Shown piece after piece: positions 18,447 to 28,909 of a stretch of DNA of 38,868 bases; positions within the stretch are counted from its first letter, which is position 1, and each line of letters opens with the position of its first letter. The DNA lies in the NCBI GenBank assembly GCA_029780075.1, contig JAKOZI010000283.1:1-38868 (forward strand), in the 5' to 3' direction. The DNA is from Pseudomonadota bacterium. Lineage in GTDB: Bacteria; Pseudomonadota; Gammaproteobacteria; Burkholderiales; Rhodocyclaceae. Below the pieces are notes generated by a model that saw only the letters and a program-made list of their open reading frames with translations, ran no database searches and was not told where the DNA came from. Position numbers and translations under genes: made by a program.

Positions 18447-19034
18447 ATGTCCTTGTCCATCACTGCCAACAGTTCGCTTCTGTCAGCGGACGTCAACACC
18501 CCGAAAGCAGCAACAACCGCGGCAAAACCGGGCGAAAAGATCGCCACGCCGGCGCAGGCCCGCTCGCAACTGAATGCGTCGATCATCACCGCCTCTTTCG
18601 AAGTCGCGATCAATTCACAGAATGAACCGCTGGCCTTACTGTTGAAGACCGCGATCACCGGCATCAACGACCTGCTGCAACCGGAGTTTGGCGAGAATGC
18701 CCTGCAGCGTGCAGCGAGCCAGGACAACACCGCCGAAGGCACGGCGGGACGCATCGTGTCGCTGTCCACCGGGTTCTATGAAGCCTTCAAGAACCAGCAT
18801 GTCGGTGAAGACGAGGCGACCGTACTCAAGAATTTCATGACCACCCTGCGTAGCGGCTTCGAACAGGGCTACAAGGAAGCGAGCAACATTCTTCAAGGCC
18901 TCAATGTGCTGAACGGTGATGTCGCCAGCGGTATCGGCAAGACCCATGAACTGGTGCAACAGGGTTACGCGGACTTCGAAGCGGCTCAGAGCAGCCGGAT
19001 CAGCGGTGCGCAGTCGGTCACTGCGGAAATTTAG
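18447..19034 (+). CDS. DUF5610 domain-containing protein
   Basis: 195 residues. The first 40 are polar and low in complexity (Ala/Thr/Lys). The remainder (about 40-170) is a helical domain with segments such as LNASIITASFEVAI, EPLALLLKTAI, TAGRIVSLSTGF and GGFEQGY-like repeats of Gly and Glu, which I recognise as DUF5610. Its function is unknown. There is no signal peptide or membrane segment. ATG 18447 has GGGAGAT 6 bases upstream. The gene stands alone between a divergent kinase and the convergent restriction gene. The family is recognised from memory of its pattern. Confidence 0.7.
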   Translation: MSLSITANSSLLSADVNTPKAATTAAKPGEKIATPAQARSQLNASIITASFEVAINSQNEPLALLLKTAITGINDLLQPEFGENALQRAASQDNTAEGTAGRIVSLSTGFYEAFKNQHVGEDEATVLKNFMTTLRSGFEQGYKEASNILQGLNVLNGDVASGIGKTHELVQQGYADFEAAQSSRISGAQSVTAEI

Positions 19035-19041
19035 AGCAGCA

Positions 19042-19063
19042 CGGCCGGTTTCTGACCCGGCCG
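19042..19063 (+). terminator. Hairpin after the DUF5610 gene
   Basis: CGGCCGG and CCGGCCG arms around an 8-base loop, starting 7 bases after the stop codon. No T-run follows, so termination is only suggested. The next 210 bases up to the restriction gene hold nothing I recognise. Confidence 0.4.
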
Positions 19064-19274
19064 CTGTTACACCACCCACTGCGCGAGATTACGAACTCCA
19101 TATTCTGGTGTGGGTCAGCGGAATTCTTCTATTGCCCGACATGAGGGGTTGCGTGCCTTTGGTCATCCGCCCGGCACGGTCGACTTGTGGTAGCTGGTGA
19201 CCGCGTGGCGTACAGCGCCGGGATTTCCAGTGCAGCTGGTAGACCGAGACAAGCACTTTGTTTTCCTTCCGGAA

Positions 19275-21764
19275 TCAGAGGAATGCTGCGCGACAGTAGC
19301 CCGCGAGATGCTCCAGACGGAAAATCTGGTCTTCCTCGTTGCGCCCGGTACTTGCGAAAAACCTGACGGTCATGAAGCGACCGCCAGCATCCTGTGCCAG
19401 CATCAGCGGCACTCCGTACACCTTGTGCTCGGCCAGAATCTTGTCCAGCGTATCATCGCCGTTGAGGATGTGCCTGCCTTTGGTTTCCACCAGGAGCAGG
19501 CCATGACCCGGCCCATGGCCTGCCAGCCTGACGGCGAAGTCGGGGAAATAGCGATCGCCGCTGGGCATCACGATACCGATCGACCACGGCTTGCGCGGTT
19601 CGTTGCGGAACCAGTAGTCGACCGTGCCCGTGCTGTCGGCGTCGAGCAGGTCGGCAAATGCCCGCTCCGGCCCGTTCAGATCCTGCGGCATGACGCCATA
19701 GACATTGCGGCTTGAGCGCTGCACGCCCGCCGGCAGTTCGACAAACTCGGGCAAGGGCGCGGTATCGAAGACCTCCTTGAAGCGGGCCGCGCAGCTACGC
19801 GCCGCCACCCGGATCAAATTGGGGTAGGCTGCCATGATGCGGTTCAGGGCGCGTTCCAGCCCCGTGTGGTCGACGTCGATGCCACGGTGGCCGAACTCGC
19901 TTTTCAGGCGCGCCAGGAGGGCATCGTGCAGATCGCGCGGATCGACATAGTCGGCGTCGAACATCACGCTTTGCGCCCGTCGCGCGATTTCCTCGTCGGA
20001 CAGGCGAGCCTGCAGCGAGTCCATTTCCTCGCTGCCCTCGAATACGTCAACGATCCGCCGCGTCACCTTCACCGACTGGCGCAAACCGGCCTGAAAGACC
20101 TGATGGTCAATGGCGATGCTGGCAGCGATGCAGGTCAGCAGATCGCCGGTTGACAACGGCAGGCGCTCAGCGCGATGGACGCGCGGCACATCCTGGCGAA
20201 TGGGAAAGCGCCGATTGCCCGCGAGCAGCGGGCGCGTGCGGGGTGCGTCCGGTGATGGCGGCGCGGCTTCCGGTGGCGTCAGTACCAGATGCGTCAGAAT
20301 CCCGGTCGGCTGCCAGGCCGGTGGTGCGGCCACTTGCGCTCCAATGTTGCCGCTGCCCGTTTCCGGCACGGCCCAGGCGGGCGGCGTGTAGGGCACCGAC
20401 AGCAATTGCGCCTGCCCATTGTGCGTCACCTGAATTTCGTTACGCCCGGCCACCTTCACCACCATCGTGAAGGGGCACACCTGCGAGAGCGCGCTCTGGA
20501 TCGCGTTGATTTTTTCGCCGGCATGCACCAGGCCGCTCTGATTCGCCGCATCGGCGAGAAACACGTAGCCGTGGCGCAGCAGCTCGGGCAGCTTCTGTTC
20601 CAGCGTCGGCCCCTGCAAACGGCCATGCACGCGCAGGATGCGGCCCACCACCTGCATGCCGAAATCCGTATCCTTCGCCCCGCGCATCGACACCAGCGTG
20701 AAGGCACGTGGCGCATCGAAACCCAGCGCCACCGCCACCTTGAAAATCAGCACTTCCTTCTGTTCGTCGATCGCCACCGCCAACAGATTGTCGTTCGGGT
20801 CGTCCGCCGTGTACCAGGCGATTTTCGAATCCGGCACGCCCAATGCCGCCAGCCGGGTCCGCGCTTCCTCGACCGCCGTGTTGCTGTTCCCCACCTGCAC
20901 CAGCATCAGCGGCACCAGACCGATGCCGGCGGCCTGCAAACCCTGCTTGATGGCGCCGTGCATGCCCCAGCCATCCGCCAGCGCGGTCGCGGGAAAATCC
21001 ACCAGTGCTTTCTGATCGTCCGCCGCCAGATAGGCGATGGACTGGATGCCGTCCTTGATCAGCCCGGCATCGACCGCCTCCTTGCGGCTGACGCGGACAC
21101 GATGCAAGTGGCCAATACCCGCCGCCTTCCTGAACTTGTCCACGTCCTGATCGTCGGGCGTGGCGGTGATCATCAGCGTGAAATCCGGCCGCAGCGTCTC
21201 GCGGTAGAAGCGCACGGCCTCGGCCGCTCGGGTGAAACCGTGGTGCGCCTCGTCCACCACGACGCCGATGCGGAACCCTGCCGTGCGCAATTCGGCAATC
21301 AGGTCGTCCAGCGCCAGCACGAATTCGCCGCTGCTGCGAATCTTGCGCGTGTCCTTGTTGGTCGCCGCCACCGAGGCCCAGGTGGTGACAAACACGTCAC
21401 CGCTCCGGCTGCCGCGCGTCTTCCGGTCGCCTTGCAGGTCGCGCACGCGCAGGCCGACGAAGGTGGACTGGATCACCCCCCTGGCCTGCTCGACCAGTCC
21501 GGCGAAGGGCGTGAACCAGAACCAGACGATGCGCGCATTGCTGTCCCGATCCGGTGCCGCGAAACTCTCGGCGATCATGCCGGCCATCAGCGTCTTGCCC
21601 GAACCGGTCGGCGCTTCCAGCAGCAGGCAGCCGTTGAAGGCCGTCGCTGCCGCGCGGCTGGTGTCGTCACCCGCCTGGCGCAACTGGCTTTCGGCGTAGC
21701 GGAAAATCTCCAGCGCGTTGATCACCGCCTCGCGCTGATAGCCCTTGGGTGCCGGCGCGCTCAC
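19275..21764 (-). CDS. res: Type III restriction enzyme, Res subunit
   Basis: ATP-dependent helicase-nuclease that, in complex with Mod, cuts DNA with unmethylated sites. 829 residues from GTG 21764, which overlaps the mod stop as GTGA. Walker A is APTGSGKT (51-58), the DEAH box is at 171-174, ITATPDD follows, and GRILRVHGR is motif VI. The C-terminal PD-(D/E)XK nuclease is intact: Asp742 in YFPDFAV, then Glu760 and Lys762 in LLVETKGR. No disruption is seen, so the enzyme should be functional. An open frame extends about 100 codons upstream inside mod, but its sequence is not Res-like. Confidence 0.92.
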   Translation of the reverse strand: MSAPAPKGYQREAVINALEIFRYAESQLRQAGDDTSRAAATAFNGCLLLEAPTGSGKTLMAGMIAESFAAPDRDSNARIVWFWFTPFAGLVEQARGVIQSTFVGLRVRDLQGDRKTRGSRSGDVFVTTWASVAATNKDTRKIRSSGEFVLALDDLIAELRTAGFRIGVVVDEAHHGFTRAAEAVRFYRETLRPDFTLMITATPDDQDVDKFRKAAGIGHLHRVRVSRKEAVDAGLIKDGIQSIAYLAADDQKALVDFPATALADGWGMHGAIKQGLQAAGIGLVPLMLVQVGNSNTAVEEARTRLAALGVPDSKIAWYTADDPNDNLLAVAIDEQKEVLIFKVAVALGFDAPRAFTLVSMRGAKDTDFGMQVVGRILRVHGRLQGPTLEQKLPELLRHGYVFLADAANQSGLVHAGEKINAIQSALSQVCPFTMVVKVAGRNEIQVTHNGQAQLLSVPYTPPAWAVPETGSGNIGAQVAAPPAWQPTGILTHLVLTPPEAAPPSPDAPRTRPLLAGNRRFPIRQDVPRVHRAERLPLSTGDLLTCIAASIAIDHQVFQAGLRQSVKVTRRIVDVFEGSEEMDSLQARLSDEEIARRAQSVMFDADYVDPRDLHDALLARLKSEFGHRGIDVDHTGLERALNRIMAAYPNLIRVAARSCAARFKEVFDTAPLPEFVELPAGVQRSSRNVYGVMPQDLNGPERAFADLLDADSTGTVDYWFRNEPRKPWSIGIVMPSGDRYFPDFAVRLAGHGPGHGLLLVETKGRHILNGDDTLDKILAEHKVYGVPLMLAQDAGGRFMTVRFFASTGRNEEDQIFRLEHLAGYCRAAFL

Positions 21765-23407
21765 GGCCGTCCTCGCTTGGCCGCCGAGGAACGCGCGCCG
21801 AAGCGATGGACCAGGAAGGCCGGAATCGGCTCGAAGGCCAGGCGTGGATCGGTCAGCCGTTGCGCCAGCAGCGCCGGCTGCCACGAATACACCACCGCCT
21901 GCCCGGTGGCGTGCATCGCCGTTTGTAGCGCATCGAGTACCGCCTCGGTCAGCTTGGGCAGATAGATCACCAGGCCGCGCGCGCCTTCCGCGGCCTGCAT
22001 CGGCAACCCGGTTTGATAAGGCGTCAGCGCCATGTCGTGAATCAGTTGCAACGCCGTCCACACCTGTGCGTGCTCGATGCCGCGAAACACCGTCGCCGCC
22101 GGAATCCGCCGGCAGCGCAGATAGGCGAAGCCACCGCCGAGACCGGCAACACCCTGCCCCTTCTGATCGTCATAGCCAGCAATCACACGTCGGACTCGTT
22201 CAGCGCAGACGTCCCGACAGAGATTCTTGTCGGGCGTTTCGATCATGGCTTCGGTATTGGAGATAAGGATGAAGCGCCTTCGACCGCCGTCCTCGCTGTT
22301 GATTTTGAGCACTGCGTGTGCCGTTGTCCCTGATCCGGCGAAAAAATCAAGAACGATGTCGTCCGGCCCGGTCGCCTGCTCGATCAATTGTGCGATCAAG
22401 CCTACTGGCTTGGGGAACGAGAAAATTTTCGTGCCTAGCATGCCGCCCAATTCTTTCGTCGCTTCAACATTTCCCGGTGCGTCCAGGACTGTGGAGTAAC
22501 CAGTCTCTGCTGACTTCATGTCTGTCACGTATCTCTTCAGCCTTGGACGACCGTCGGGTTTTTTCGGCCAAAGGATGCGGTTCATCTTGACGAGCTCGGC
22601 CATGCGCTCTGGCCCATAGATCCAGCCGCGTGAAGCATGAGGCGGATACCGCAACCCCGTCTCTGGATGCACTATTTGATAGTGCAAATTGGGTCGTTGC
22701 TGCGCGTTCGCTAAACCTGTCAGGTTGTCGCTCATCCAGGGTCCGAGGGGATCGCCGTCAGGATTTGTGTACTTGCTCAGATCCTTTGCCCGGCCTCGCA
22801 TACGAAAGCCAGCGCCATTTTGGTAGCAAAGCACATATTCGTGATCTCCCGAAACGCCGTTCAGATTGCGGCTATCAGGAGTCGTCCTCCGCTTCCAGAT
22901 AAAGGTTGCAACCGATCCGGCATCTCCAAATATTTGCTCCATCAGCAGCCCAAGATGAAACACCTCGTTGTCATCGATCGAGACGAAGATCACGCCGTCC
23001 TCGCGCAGCAGTTCCTTGGCCAGTTCGAGCCGCCGATACATGAACTCCAGCCACTTGGAATGGCGGTAGCTGTCTTCCTTGTCGACGAAGCGGTCGTTGT
23101 AGATGAAATCGCGGTTGCCGGTGTTGTAGGGCGGGTCGATGTAGATGCACTTGACGCGGCCGGCGTGGGTCATGCGCAGGGTGCGCAGGGCGTCGAAGTT
23201 GTCGCCCTCGATGATCAGATTGCGTTGCGGACCGTCGCCGCACGATAGCTCGGCGTCCCAATCGAGCGCGACGAAATCGTTGTTGACCGATAGATCGTGG
23301 TCGATCTCGTCGCGCTCCCACACCAGCCCGAAACGCGGCCGGCGGTCGCGCTCGCGCAGCAGGCGCAGGAGTTGCTCGCGGGAATAGTCGTCGTAGTTGT
23401 CGGCCAT
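21761..23407 (-). CDS. mod: Type III DNA methyltransferase, Mod subunit
   Basis: Adenine-N6 methyltransferase that also provides sequence recognition for Res. 548 residues from ATG 23407. The motif order is that of beta-class enzymes: catalytic DPPYNTG at 91-97 first, the SAM-binding FFAGSGTT at 355-362 later. The target-recognition region lies between (about 175-300). The N-terminus has GDNFDALRTL typical of type III Mod. The bases coding for the central region are visibly poorer in GC (about 50-57% in the 60-base lines I counted between 22381 and 22920) than the ends and res (about 65%). A GTG at 23440 is an alternative start; neither has a clear ribosome site. Confidence 0.93.
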   Translation of the reverse strand: MADNYDDYSREQLLRLLRERDRRPRFGLVWERDEIDHDLSVNNDFVALDWDAELSCGDGPQRNLIIEGDNFDALRTLRMTHAGRVKCIYIDPPYNTGNRDFIYNDRFVDKEDSYRHSKWLEFMYRRLELAKELLREDGVIFVSIDDNEVFHLGLLMEQIFGDAGSVATFIWKRRTTPDSRNLNGVSGDHEYVLCYQNGAGFRMRGRAKDLSKYTNPDGDPLGPWMSDNLTGLANAQQRPNLHYQIVHPETGLRYPPHASRGWIYGPERMAELVKMNRILWPKKPDGRPRLKRYVTDMKSAETGYSTVLDAPGNVEATKELGGMLGTKIFSFPKPVGLIAQLIEQATGPDDIVLDFFAGSGTTAHAVLKINSEDGGRRRFILISNTEAMIETPDKNLCRDVCAERVRRVIAGYDDQKGQGVAGLGGGFAYLRCRRIPAATVFRGIEHAQVWTALQLIHDMALTPYQTGLPMQAAEGARGLVIYLPKLTEAVLDALQTAMHATGQAVVYSWQPALLAQRLTDPRLAFEPIPAFLVHRFGARSSAAKRGRP

Positions 23408-23586
23408 CGGAGAAGAATGATCAGGGGGTTGCGGAGCCACTCAGGCGATCGGAGGAGCCTCGATTCTCCAGGCTGGTGTTCGCATCGTTTGGCTTACGCG
23501 GAATGGCGCCGACGGCGATCGGCTCATCCCTTGCGGCGATGTGCTCGCCGGCTACGACGCGGCGGCGCACGTGCCGGCCGGAGCGA

Positions 23587-24008
23587 TCAATCCCATCCCA
23601 GAATTTCGATCGCCTTCCTGGCGTCCGCATGCGAGTCGACCGCCGCGTAGGCAATGAACCGCGAGCCGATCACCGAGGCGGAAAAACCGCGCAGGTTGAT
23701 GCCCGCTTCCGCCAGCTTCGCGGTCAGCTCCGCGACGATGCCCCGCTGGTTCGGCCCGATGATGCGCACCGAGTGCAAGGTCTGGCTGACGTTGAAACCG
23801 ATCTGAGCGGCTGCGGCGGTTTCGCCATCACCCTGCAATGGGGTGACGAAAACCACCCCTTCCCTGGCTGATCAGGCGATCGCCGGGAAATCACGCACTG
23901 CAGGTCGGCTCCAGCCCGGTTCAACACCGCCAGCGCGCCGGCCAGGGCGCCGGGCTGGTCGTCGATGGTCCCTGCCCAGACTTCCGCATGCTCTACGATA
24001 AGGTCCAC
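23587..24008 (-). pseudogene. Tandem-ACT-domain protein, interrupted by a one-base frameshift
   Basis: Two reading frames together make one about 140-residue amino-acid-binding protein with two ACT domains. The first frame (from GTG 24008, GGAGG 7 bases upstream) gives DDQPGALAGALAVLNRAGADL and runs to ISRRSPDQPGKG. The family continues with VVFVTPL, which is found in the neighbouring frame down to 23587 (IIGPNQRGIVAELTAKLAEAGINL). The break is at a run of four bases (CCCC, 23856-23859 on the plus strand); one extra base there restores the whole protein. It is either a real inactivating mutation or a sequencing error in a homopolymer. The intact protein would be a small regulator resembling GcvR-type ACT proteins. 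Confidence 0.75.
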
Positions 24009-24047
24009 TTCCACGCCTCCACTCAAGAAACCACTGCTGAATATTCA

Positions 24048-24076
24048 CTTATATACCAAGGCCGCCTGCTCATCAA
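24048..24076 (-). promoter_or_regulatory. Predicted promoter of the ACT-domain gene
   Basis: Minus strand TTGATG, 17 bases, TATAAG, with a predicted transcript start near 24041, about 33 bases before the GTG start. Good match to sigma-70 boxes. Confidence 0.6.
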
Positions 24077-24473
24077 GCGGCCGGGCGTCTGATGCTGTCG
24101 CACACGCCATGGGAACTGGAGAATCGTCCGGCAACGCCGGCGAGGCCTCAATCGATGGCCTTGAGCCGATCGTTCGTCGTTGCCGTGGCGGGAACCCGCC
24201 TGAGGGTATATAGTTTGATCACTCGTCGAACTGCGGAGGGCTGGAGCCCACGGCGTCGGGGTACGCGCCGGGGTCGCCGGCCCGTGGCGGCAAGGCCTCG
24301 GAAGTAGGGTACACGACCTGAGCGCTGCCGCAGATGACATCGAGAGAGATTCCCGTGCCGACAAATCGATTACTTGTGCACCGCTTCCTGAGAGGCGGGA
24401 TGGCGGCGCGCGATTGCCGGTCCGGAAGGGAGAACGGCCGAATCGCGGCCGCAATGCTTGCCAGGAGTAATCT
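24077..24473. other. Gap upstream of the multi-PAS kinase
   Basis: About 400 bases with no supported gene. It contains the short palindrome GGCGGG-AA-CCCGCC (24187-24200) next to an AT-rich TATATAGT (24207-24214). No -35 box at proper distance was found. Confidence 0.3.
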
Positions 24474-27400
24474 GTGAGCGCCGAGGACAAGAGTTCCGAT
24501 GAACAGGTACTGCGCTCGCAGGCTGAAGCGTTTCTTCACAAGTCCAGGCTTTCCGACCGGGGTGAAACCCTGTCACCCGCTGCCCTGCGCGAGGCGCTGC
24601 ATGATCTGGAGGTTCATCAGGTCGAACTGGAAGTGCAGAATGAGGAATTGCGCCGGATCCAGGGGGAACTGGAGGCCGCGCGGGCGCGGTATTTCGACCT
24701 CTACGAACTGGCGCCGGTAGGCTTTTGCACCCTTTCGGACAAGGGACTGATCCTGGAGGCCAACCTCACCGCGGCGACCCTGCTGGGCGTGGCGCGCGCG
24801 GCGCTGTTCAAGCAGCCGTTCTCCGCGTTCGTCCTGGATGAAGACCAGAACAGCTACTCCCGTTATCGGAAGCAACTCTTCGATACCGGGGAACGGCAGG
24901 CGTGTGAACTGCGGATGGTCAAACGGCACGGCACGACATTCTGGGCACACCTGGAAGGGATCGTCGCGCCAGACCCGTGGGAGACGGCGGTCTGCCGTAT
25001 CGCGATCAGCGACAACCCCGAGCGGCAACGTGCCGAGGATGCCTTGCGGGAAAGCGCGGAGCGATTCAAGGCCATCGCCGACTACACGGTTGACTGGGAA
25101 TCCTGGTTCGGACCCGACGGCAAGTGTCTGTGGGTGAATCCAGCGGTCGAGAAGGTCACCGGATACTCCGCGCAGGCGGTGCTGGCGATGCCCGACTTCG
25201 TTTCCGTCCTGATCGCCGAGGAGGACCGGTCGGCATTCCGTGTGCGCTTCGTCAGTGCCCTGGGGGGCAGCCATGGCGAGAACGTGGAGTTCCGCAGCCA
25301 GCACAGGAAGAGTGGCAAGCGCTGGCTTGCCTTCTCCTGGCAGCCGATTTTCGATGCCTACGGCAAGCCGCTCGGCACGCGCGTCAGCGGTCGTGACATC
25401 ACCGACCGAAAACTGGCGGAAGCGGCTTTGGCGCACAGCGAGGCGCTGCTGAACACGACCCAACGCCTGAGCAAGGTCGGGGGTTGGGAGTGGGATATCG
25501 AGCAACAGACGATGACTTGGACGGCCGAAACGTATCGTCTGCACGGCTTTACTGCCGACTGTACGGCGCCGGGATCTCCCGAACTCATCGAGAAGAGCCT
25601 GGCGTGCTACCCGCCGGAGGACAGGGACACCATCGTGCAAGCCTTCCGGCGCTGCGCGGAAAACGGCGAACCCTACGATATCGAAGTCCCCTTCAACAGC
25701 CCCAACGGCTCGGTGAAATGGGTGCGTACGACGGCCGAGGCCCTTCGCCACGGCGAACGGATCGTCAAGGTCGTCGGCAACATCATGGACATCACCGAGC
25801 GCAAGCAATCGGAAAATGCCCTCAGGGAAAGCGAAGCCTTCAAGAACGTCATCCTGAATTCGGTGGCTGCCGAAATCGTGGTGGTGGATCGCAACGGCGT
25901 CATTCGGGCGGCCAACGAGCGCTGGCGGAGCTTCTCTCTGGAAAATGGCGTAGAGCCCGGCAAGCCGGTGAGGAATACCGAAGTCGGCGGCAACTATCTT
26001 GTCGCTTGCGCGGCCGACAGCGACTCCGTGTCGCCGCATGGGGGAATGAACGCCGGCAACGGAATCCGGGCCGTCCTGGACGGGGCCCTGCCGAGCTTCA
26101 GCCTTGAGTACCCTTGCCACTCGCCCCAGCGAAAACGCTGGTTTTCGATGGTCGTCATGCCGCTGGGGCAGGATGCCAGAGACGGCGTGGCCATCACGCA
26201 TACCGACATCAGCGCGCTCAAACTGGCGGAACAGGCACTGGCCGAAAACGAAGCACACCTCAAACTGTTCATCAGGTACGCTCCGGTCAGTCTGGCAATG
26301 TTCGACCGCGACATGCGCTATCTGTACGCGAGCGACCATTGGCTGGCCGACTACGCGCTGGGCGACCGCGATCTGCGGGGACGCTCGCACTACGAGATCT
26401 TCCCCGAGATCCCCGAGGAATGGAAAGCGGCGCATCGCCGTGGGCTGGCCGGCGAGGTCTTGCGTTCCGACGGTGATCGCTTCGAGCGTCTCGACGGTTC
26501 GGTGCAGTGGGAGCGCTGGGAGATTCGTCCGTGGCATGACCCGCACGGGCGTATCGGCGGAATCGTCATCTTCAGCGAGGACATCACGGCGAACAAGGAA
26601 GCCGAAGAGTCCCTGCGGGCGGCTCAAGTGCAACTGGAGTCAATGACTTCAGCCGTACCGGGCGTGGTGTATCAGTTTCTTCAGTCGCCTGCCGGAGACT
26701 GGAAGTTTACCTATCTCAGCAAAGGCATCATTGATCTTTACGAAGTCACCCCGGAAGAGGGGCTACGGGATCACAACGCACTGACCCAATGCATCCTGCC
26801 AGAGTACCGCGTTGGCCATAAGGAGGCTGTCGATCGTTCAGCAGCCAGCCTCACTCTGTGGGTTCACGAGCACATCATTCGCACGCCCAGTGGCAAGCTC
26901 AGGTGGATCAGGGGACAAGCCCTGCCACAGCGCCGGGACGACGGTAGCGTATTCTGGAACGGCATCCTGGTTGATATTTCCGAGCGCAAGCAGATGGAAA
27001 ATGCCTTGCGCGAACAGGAGGAGTTCTTCCGCCTGATCGCCGAGAACCTCGAAGGCTTCGTCGCCGTGCTCGACGTCGATGGCAGGCGGCTTTACGCCAG
27101 TCCGTCTTACGAACGTCTGCTGGGCCAACGGGAGCTTTCCGGAACCCTTTCCTTCGATGATATCTGTCCTGCCGACCGTGATCGCGTCGTCAAGGCGTTC
27201 CGCGAAACCGTCACCCAGGGTATTGGCCGCTATCTCGAGTATGGCGTCATGGCTGCCGACGGCAGTGTCCGCCAGATGGAGTCGCGCGGCGGCGTGATCA
27301 GGGACAACGCCGGCCGAACCACACGCGTGGTGGTCGTTTCCCACGACGTGACCGAGCGCAAGGCCGCCGAAGCCGAACTTGAACAACATCGCCACCACCT

Positions 27401-28610
27401 TGAACAACTGGTCTTCTCACGCACCGCCGAGCTCGCTGCCGCACGCGACGCTGCCGAAGCCGCGAACCGCGCCAAGAGTGTCTTCCTGGCCAACATGAGC
27501 CACGAACTGCGCACGCCGATGAACGGCATCATGGGTATGACCGAACTCGCATTGCGCCGTGCCACCGATCCCCGGCAGAGCGATTACCTGAGCAGAAGCC
27601 TGCAGGCCTCCCGGCATCTGCTGGCCTTGATCAACGACATCCTCGACCTCTCCCGGATCGAGGCCGATCGACTGACGCTGCACGACCAGGATTTTTCCCT
27701 CGCCCTGTTGCTCGGCGAAGTCGTGCAGATGATGGGCGAACAGGCCCGTGCCAAGGGTCTGCACCTGTTCAGCGAGATCTCCCGGACACTGCCCGATCGC
27801 TGTTGTGGCGACGCCTTGCGTCTGAAACAGGTGTTGCTGAACCTGATCGGCAACGCCGTCAAGTTTTCCGAGCGCGGAGAGATCGGCGTGCGTGCCGAGC
27901 TCATCGAAGAGGATAGCTGCAGCCTGTTGTTTCGCATCGAGGTGAGCGATCAGGGGATCGGCCTCACTCCCGAGCAACAGGCGCGACTGTTCCATGCCTT
28001 CACTCAGGCGGACGATTCCTTGGCGCGGAAATACGGCGGCAGCGGCCTCGGCCTGATCATTTCCCAGCGGCTGGCCAGGCTGATGGGTGGCGACGTGGGG
28101 GTGCTCAGCGAAGCCGGCGTCGGCAGTACCTTCTGGGTCACCGCGCGCGTGAAAAGGGGGACCGCCGTCCCCCACCCCGAAATTCGTCCGCCTGAAGCAA
28201 CACCCCGAGAGCGCTTGACGCGCGGCTGGCTCGGCACGCGCGTGCTGCTGGCCGAAGATGACCCGCTGACCCAGGAAGTGGTTCGCCTGTTGCTGGAAGA
28301 CGCCGGCCTGGTGCTGGACGTGGTGAGCAATGGACAGGAAGCGGTCGAGCAGGCGCGTGCCTGCGACTACCGGCTGATCTTGTTGGACGTGCAGATGCCG
28401 GTGATGAGTGGGCTGGAAGCAAGCCGCCTGATTCGCCGACTGCCCGGCCTGTCAACCCTCCCGATTCTGGCTCTGACCGCCAATGCCTTCGACGAGGACC
28501 GCGAGCGTTGCCTGGCAGCCGGCATGAATGATCACATCAGCAAGCCGACAGAACCGAACGCGCTCTATGCGGCCCTGCTGCGCTGGCTGCAGCAGCCCGG
28601 CGGGAAGTGA
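24474..28610 (+). CDS. Multi-PAS hybrid sensor histidine kinase
   Basis: 1378-residue soluble signalling protein. After a short N-terminal coiled segment come about seven PAS-type sensor domains in a row (roughly 60-175, 190-310, 320-440, 445-575, 585-705, 715-840 and 850-965). Most end in the DIT/DIS/DVTERK linker typical of PAS-PAC units. A coiled coil (970-1000) leads to HisKA with His1010 in [12 protein letters not shown], HATPase with GGSGLGL, and a C-terminal receiver with Asp1305 in LILLDVQMP. There are no membrane segments, so signals are internal (redox, small ligands). GTG 24474 has AGGAG 7 bases upstream. No HPt or output regulator is adjacent. The signal sensed cannot be told. Confidence 0.92.
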   Translation: MSAEDKSSDEQVLRSQAEAFLHKSRLSDRGETLSPAALREALHDLEVHQVELEVQNEELRRIQGELEAARARYFDLYELAPVGFCTLSDKGLILEANLTAATLLGVARAALFKQPFSAFVLDEDQNSYSRYRKQLFDTGERQACELRMVKRHGTTFWAHLEGIVAPDPWETAVCRIAISDNPERQRAEDALRESAERFKAIADYTVDWESWFGPDGKCLWVNPAVEKVTGYSAQAVLAMPDFVSVLIAEEDRSAFRVRFVSALGGSHGENVEFRSQHRKSGKRWLAFSWQPIFDAYGKPLGTRVSGRDITDRKLAEAALAHSEALLNTTQRLSKVGGWEWDIEQQTMTWTAETYRLHGFTADCTAPGSPELIEKSLACYPPEDRDTIVQAFRRCAENGEPYDIEVPFNSPNGSVKWVRTTAEALRHGERIVKVVGNIMDITERKQSENALRESEAFKNVILNSVAAEIVVVDRNGVIRAANERWRSFSLENGVEPGKPVRNTEVGGNYLVACAADSDSVSPHGGMNAGNGIRAVLDGALPSFSLEYPCHSPQRKRWFSMVVMPLGQDARDGVAITHTDISALKLAEQALAENEAHLKLFIRYAPVSLAMFDRDMRYLYASDHWLADYALGDRDLRGRSHYEIFPEIPEEWKAAHRRGLAGEVLRSDGDRFERLDGSVQWERWEIRPWHDPHGRIGGIVIFSEDITANKEAEESLRAAQVQLESMTSAVPGVVYQFLQSPAGDWKFTYLSKGIIDLYEVTPEEGLRDHNALTQCILPEYRVGHKEAVDRSAASLTLWVHEHIIRTPSGKLRWIRGQALPQRRDDGSVFWNGILVDISERKQMENALREQEEFFRLIAENLEGFVAVLDVDGRRLYASPSYERLLGQRELSGTLSFDDICPADRDRVVKAFRETVTQGIGRYLEYGVMAADGSVRQMESRGGVIRDNAGRTTRVVVVSHDVTERKAAEAELEQHRHHLEQLVFSRTAELAAARDAAEAANRAKSVFLANMSHELRTPMNGIMGMTELALRRATDPRQSDYLSRSLQASRHLLALINDILDLSRIEADRLTLHDQDFSLALLLGEVVQMMGEQARAKGLHLFSEISRTLPDRCCGDALRLKQVLLNLIGNAVKFSERGEIGVRAELIEEDSCSLLFRIEVSDQGIGLTPEQQARLFHAFTQADDSLARKYGGSGLGLIISQRLARLMGGDVGVLSEAGVGSTFWVTARVKRGTAVPHPEIRPPEATPRERLTRGWLGTRVLLAEDDPLTQEVVRLLLEDAGLVLDVVSNGQEAVEQARACDYRLILLDVQMPVMSGLEASRLIRRLPGLSTLPILALTANAFDEDRERCLAAGMNDHISKPTEPNALYAALLRWLQQPGGK

Positions 28611-28873
28611 GCGCTTGATGGTGTGAAACAGGCTGACCGTGCTCAGGTCGCGGTTGCCGCGCCAGATTTTCAGTCCGTCCTGAAAATACACATTGCCATC
28701 GCCGACCATGATGTTGGTGATGTGGCCGGAGCGGATCCCAAGCAGGTGCGACGGGTTGGCCAGTTCGATCGCGACGATCTCGTCGCCGAAGCTCTCGTAA
28801 TACACGTTGTTGTACTTGCAGAATTCCTGGCCCTCGCTCTTGTCAATCGGCTTGACCGATACTCCGGTTTCTT
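28611..28873 (-). pseudogene. Orphan coding fragment, unidentified
   Basis: On the minus strand an in-frame stretch of about 88 codons has strongly gene-like codon use (third positions mostly G or C) and a protein-like sequence, for example FCKYNNVYYESFGDEIV and ITNIMVGDGNVYFQDGLK. Upstream it is closed by TAA (28874-28876) with no good start codon. Downstream the frame runs into the antisense of the kinase 3' end. It therefore looks like an internal piece of a lost gene. I do not recognise the family. A GTG at 28805 could make a shorter protein but has no clear ribosome site. Confidence 0.4.
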
Positions 28874-28909
28874 ACAACAATCGGACTCTCCGCCCTCTGA
28901 AAGCCCGCC

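Noticed and set aside
20289-21965. 558-codon plus-strand frame opposite res
   Set aside because: Antisense shadow rich in His, Arg and Gln; res on the other strand has all helicase and nuclease motifs.
24187-24214. GGCGGG-AA-CCCGCC palindrome beside TATATAGT as terminator or promoter
   Set aside because: No T-tract for termination and no -35 box at a workable distance.
24573-26633. 686-codon minus-strand frame opposite the PAS kinase
   Set aside because: Same artefact of high third-position GC; no protein-like features.
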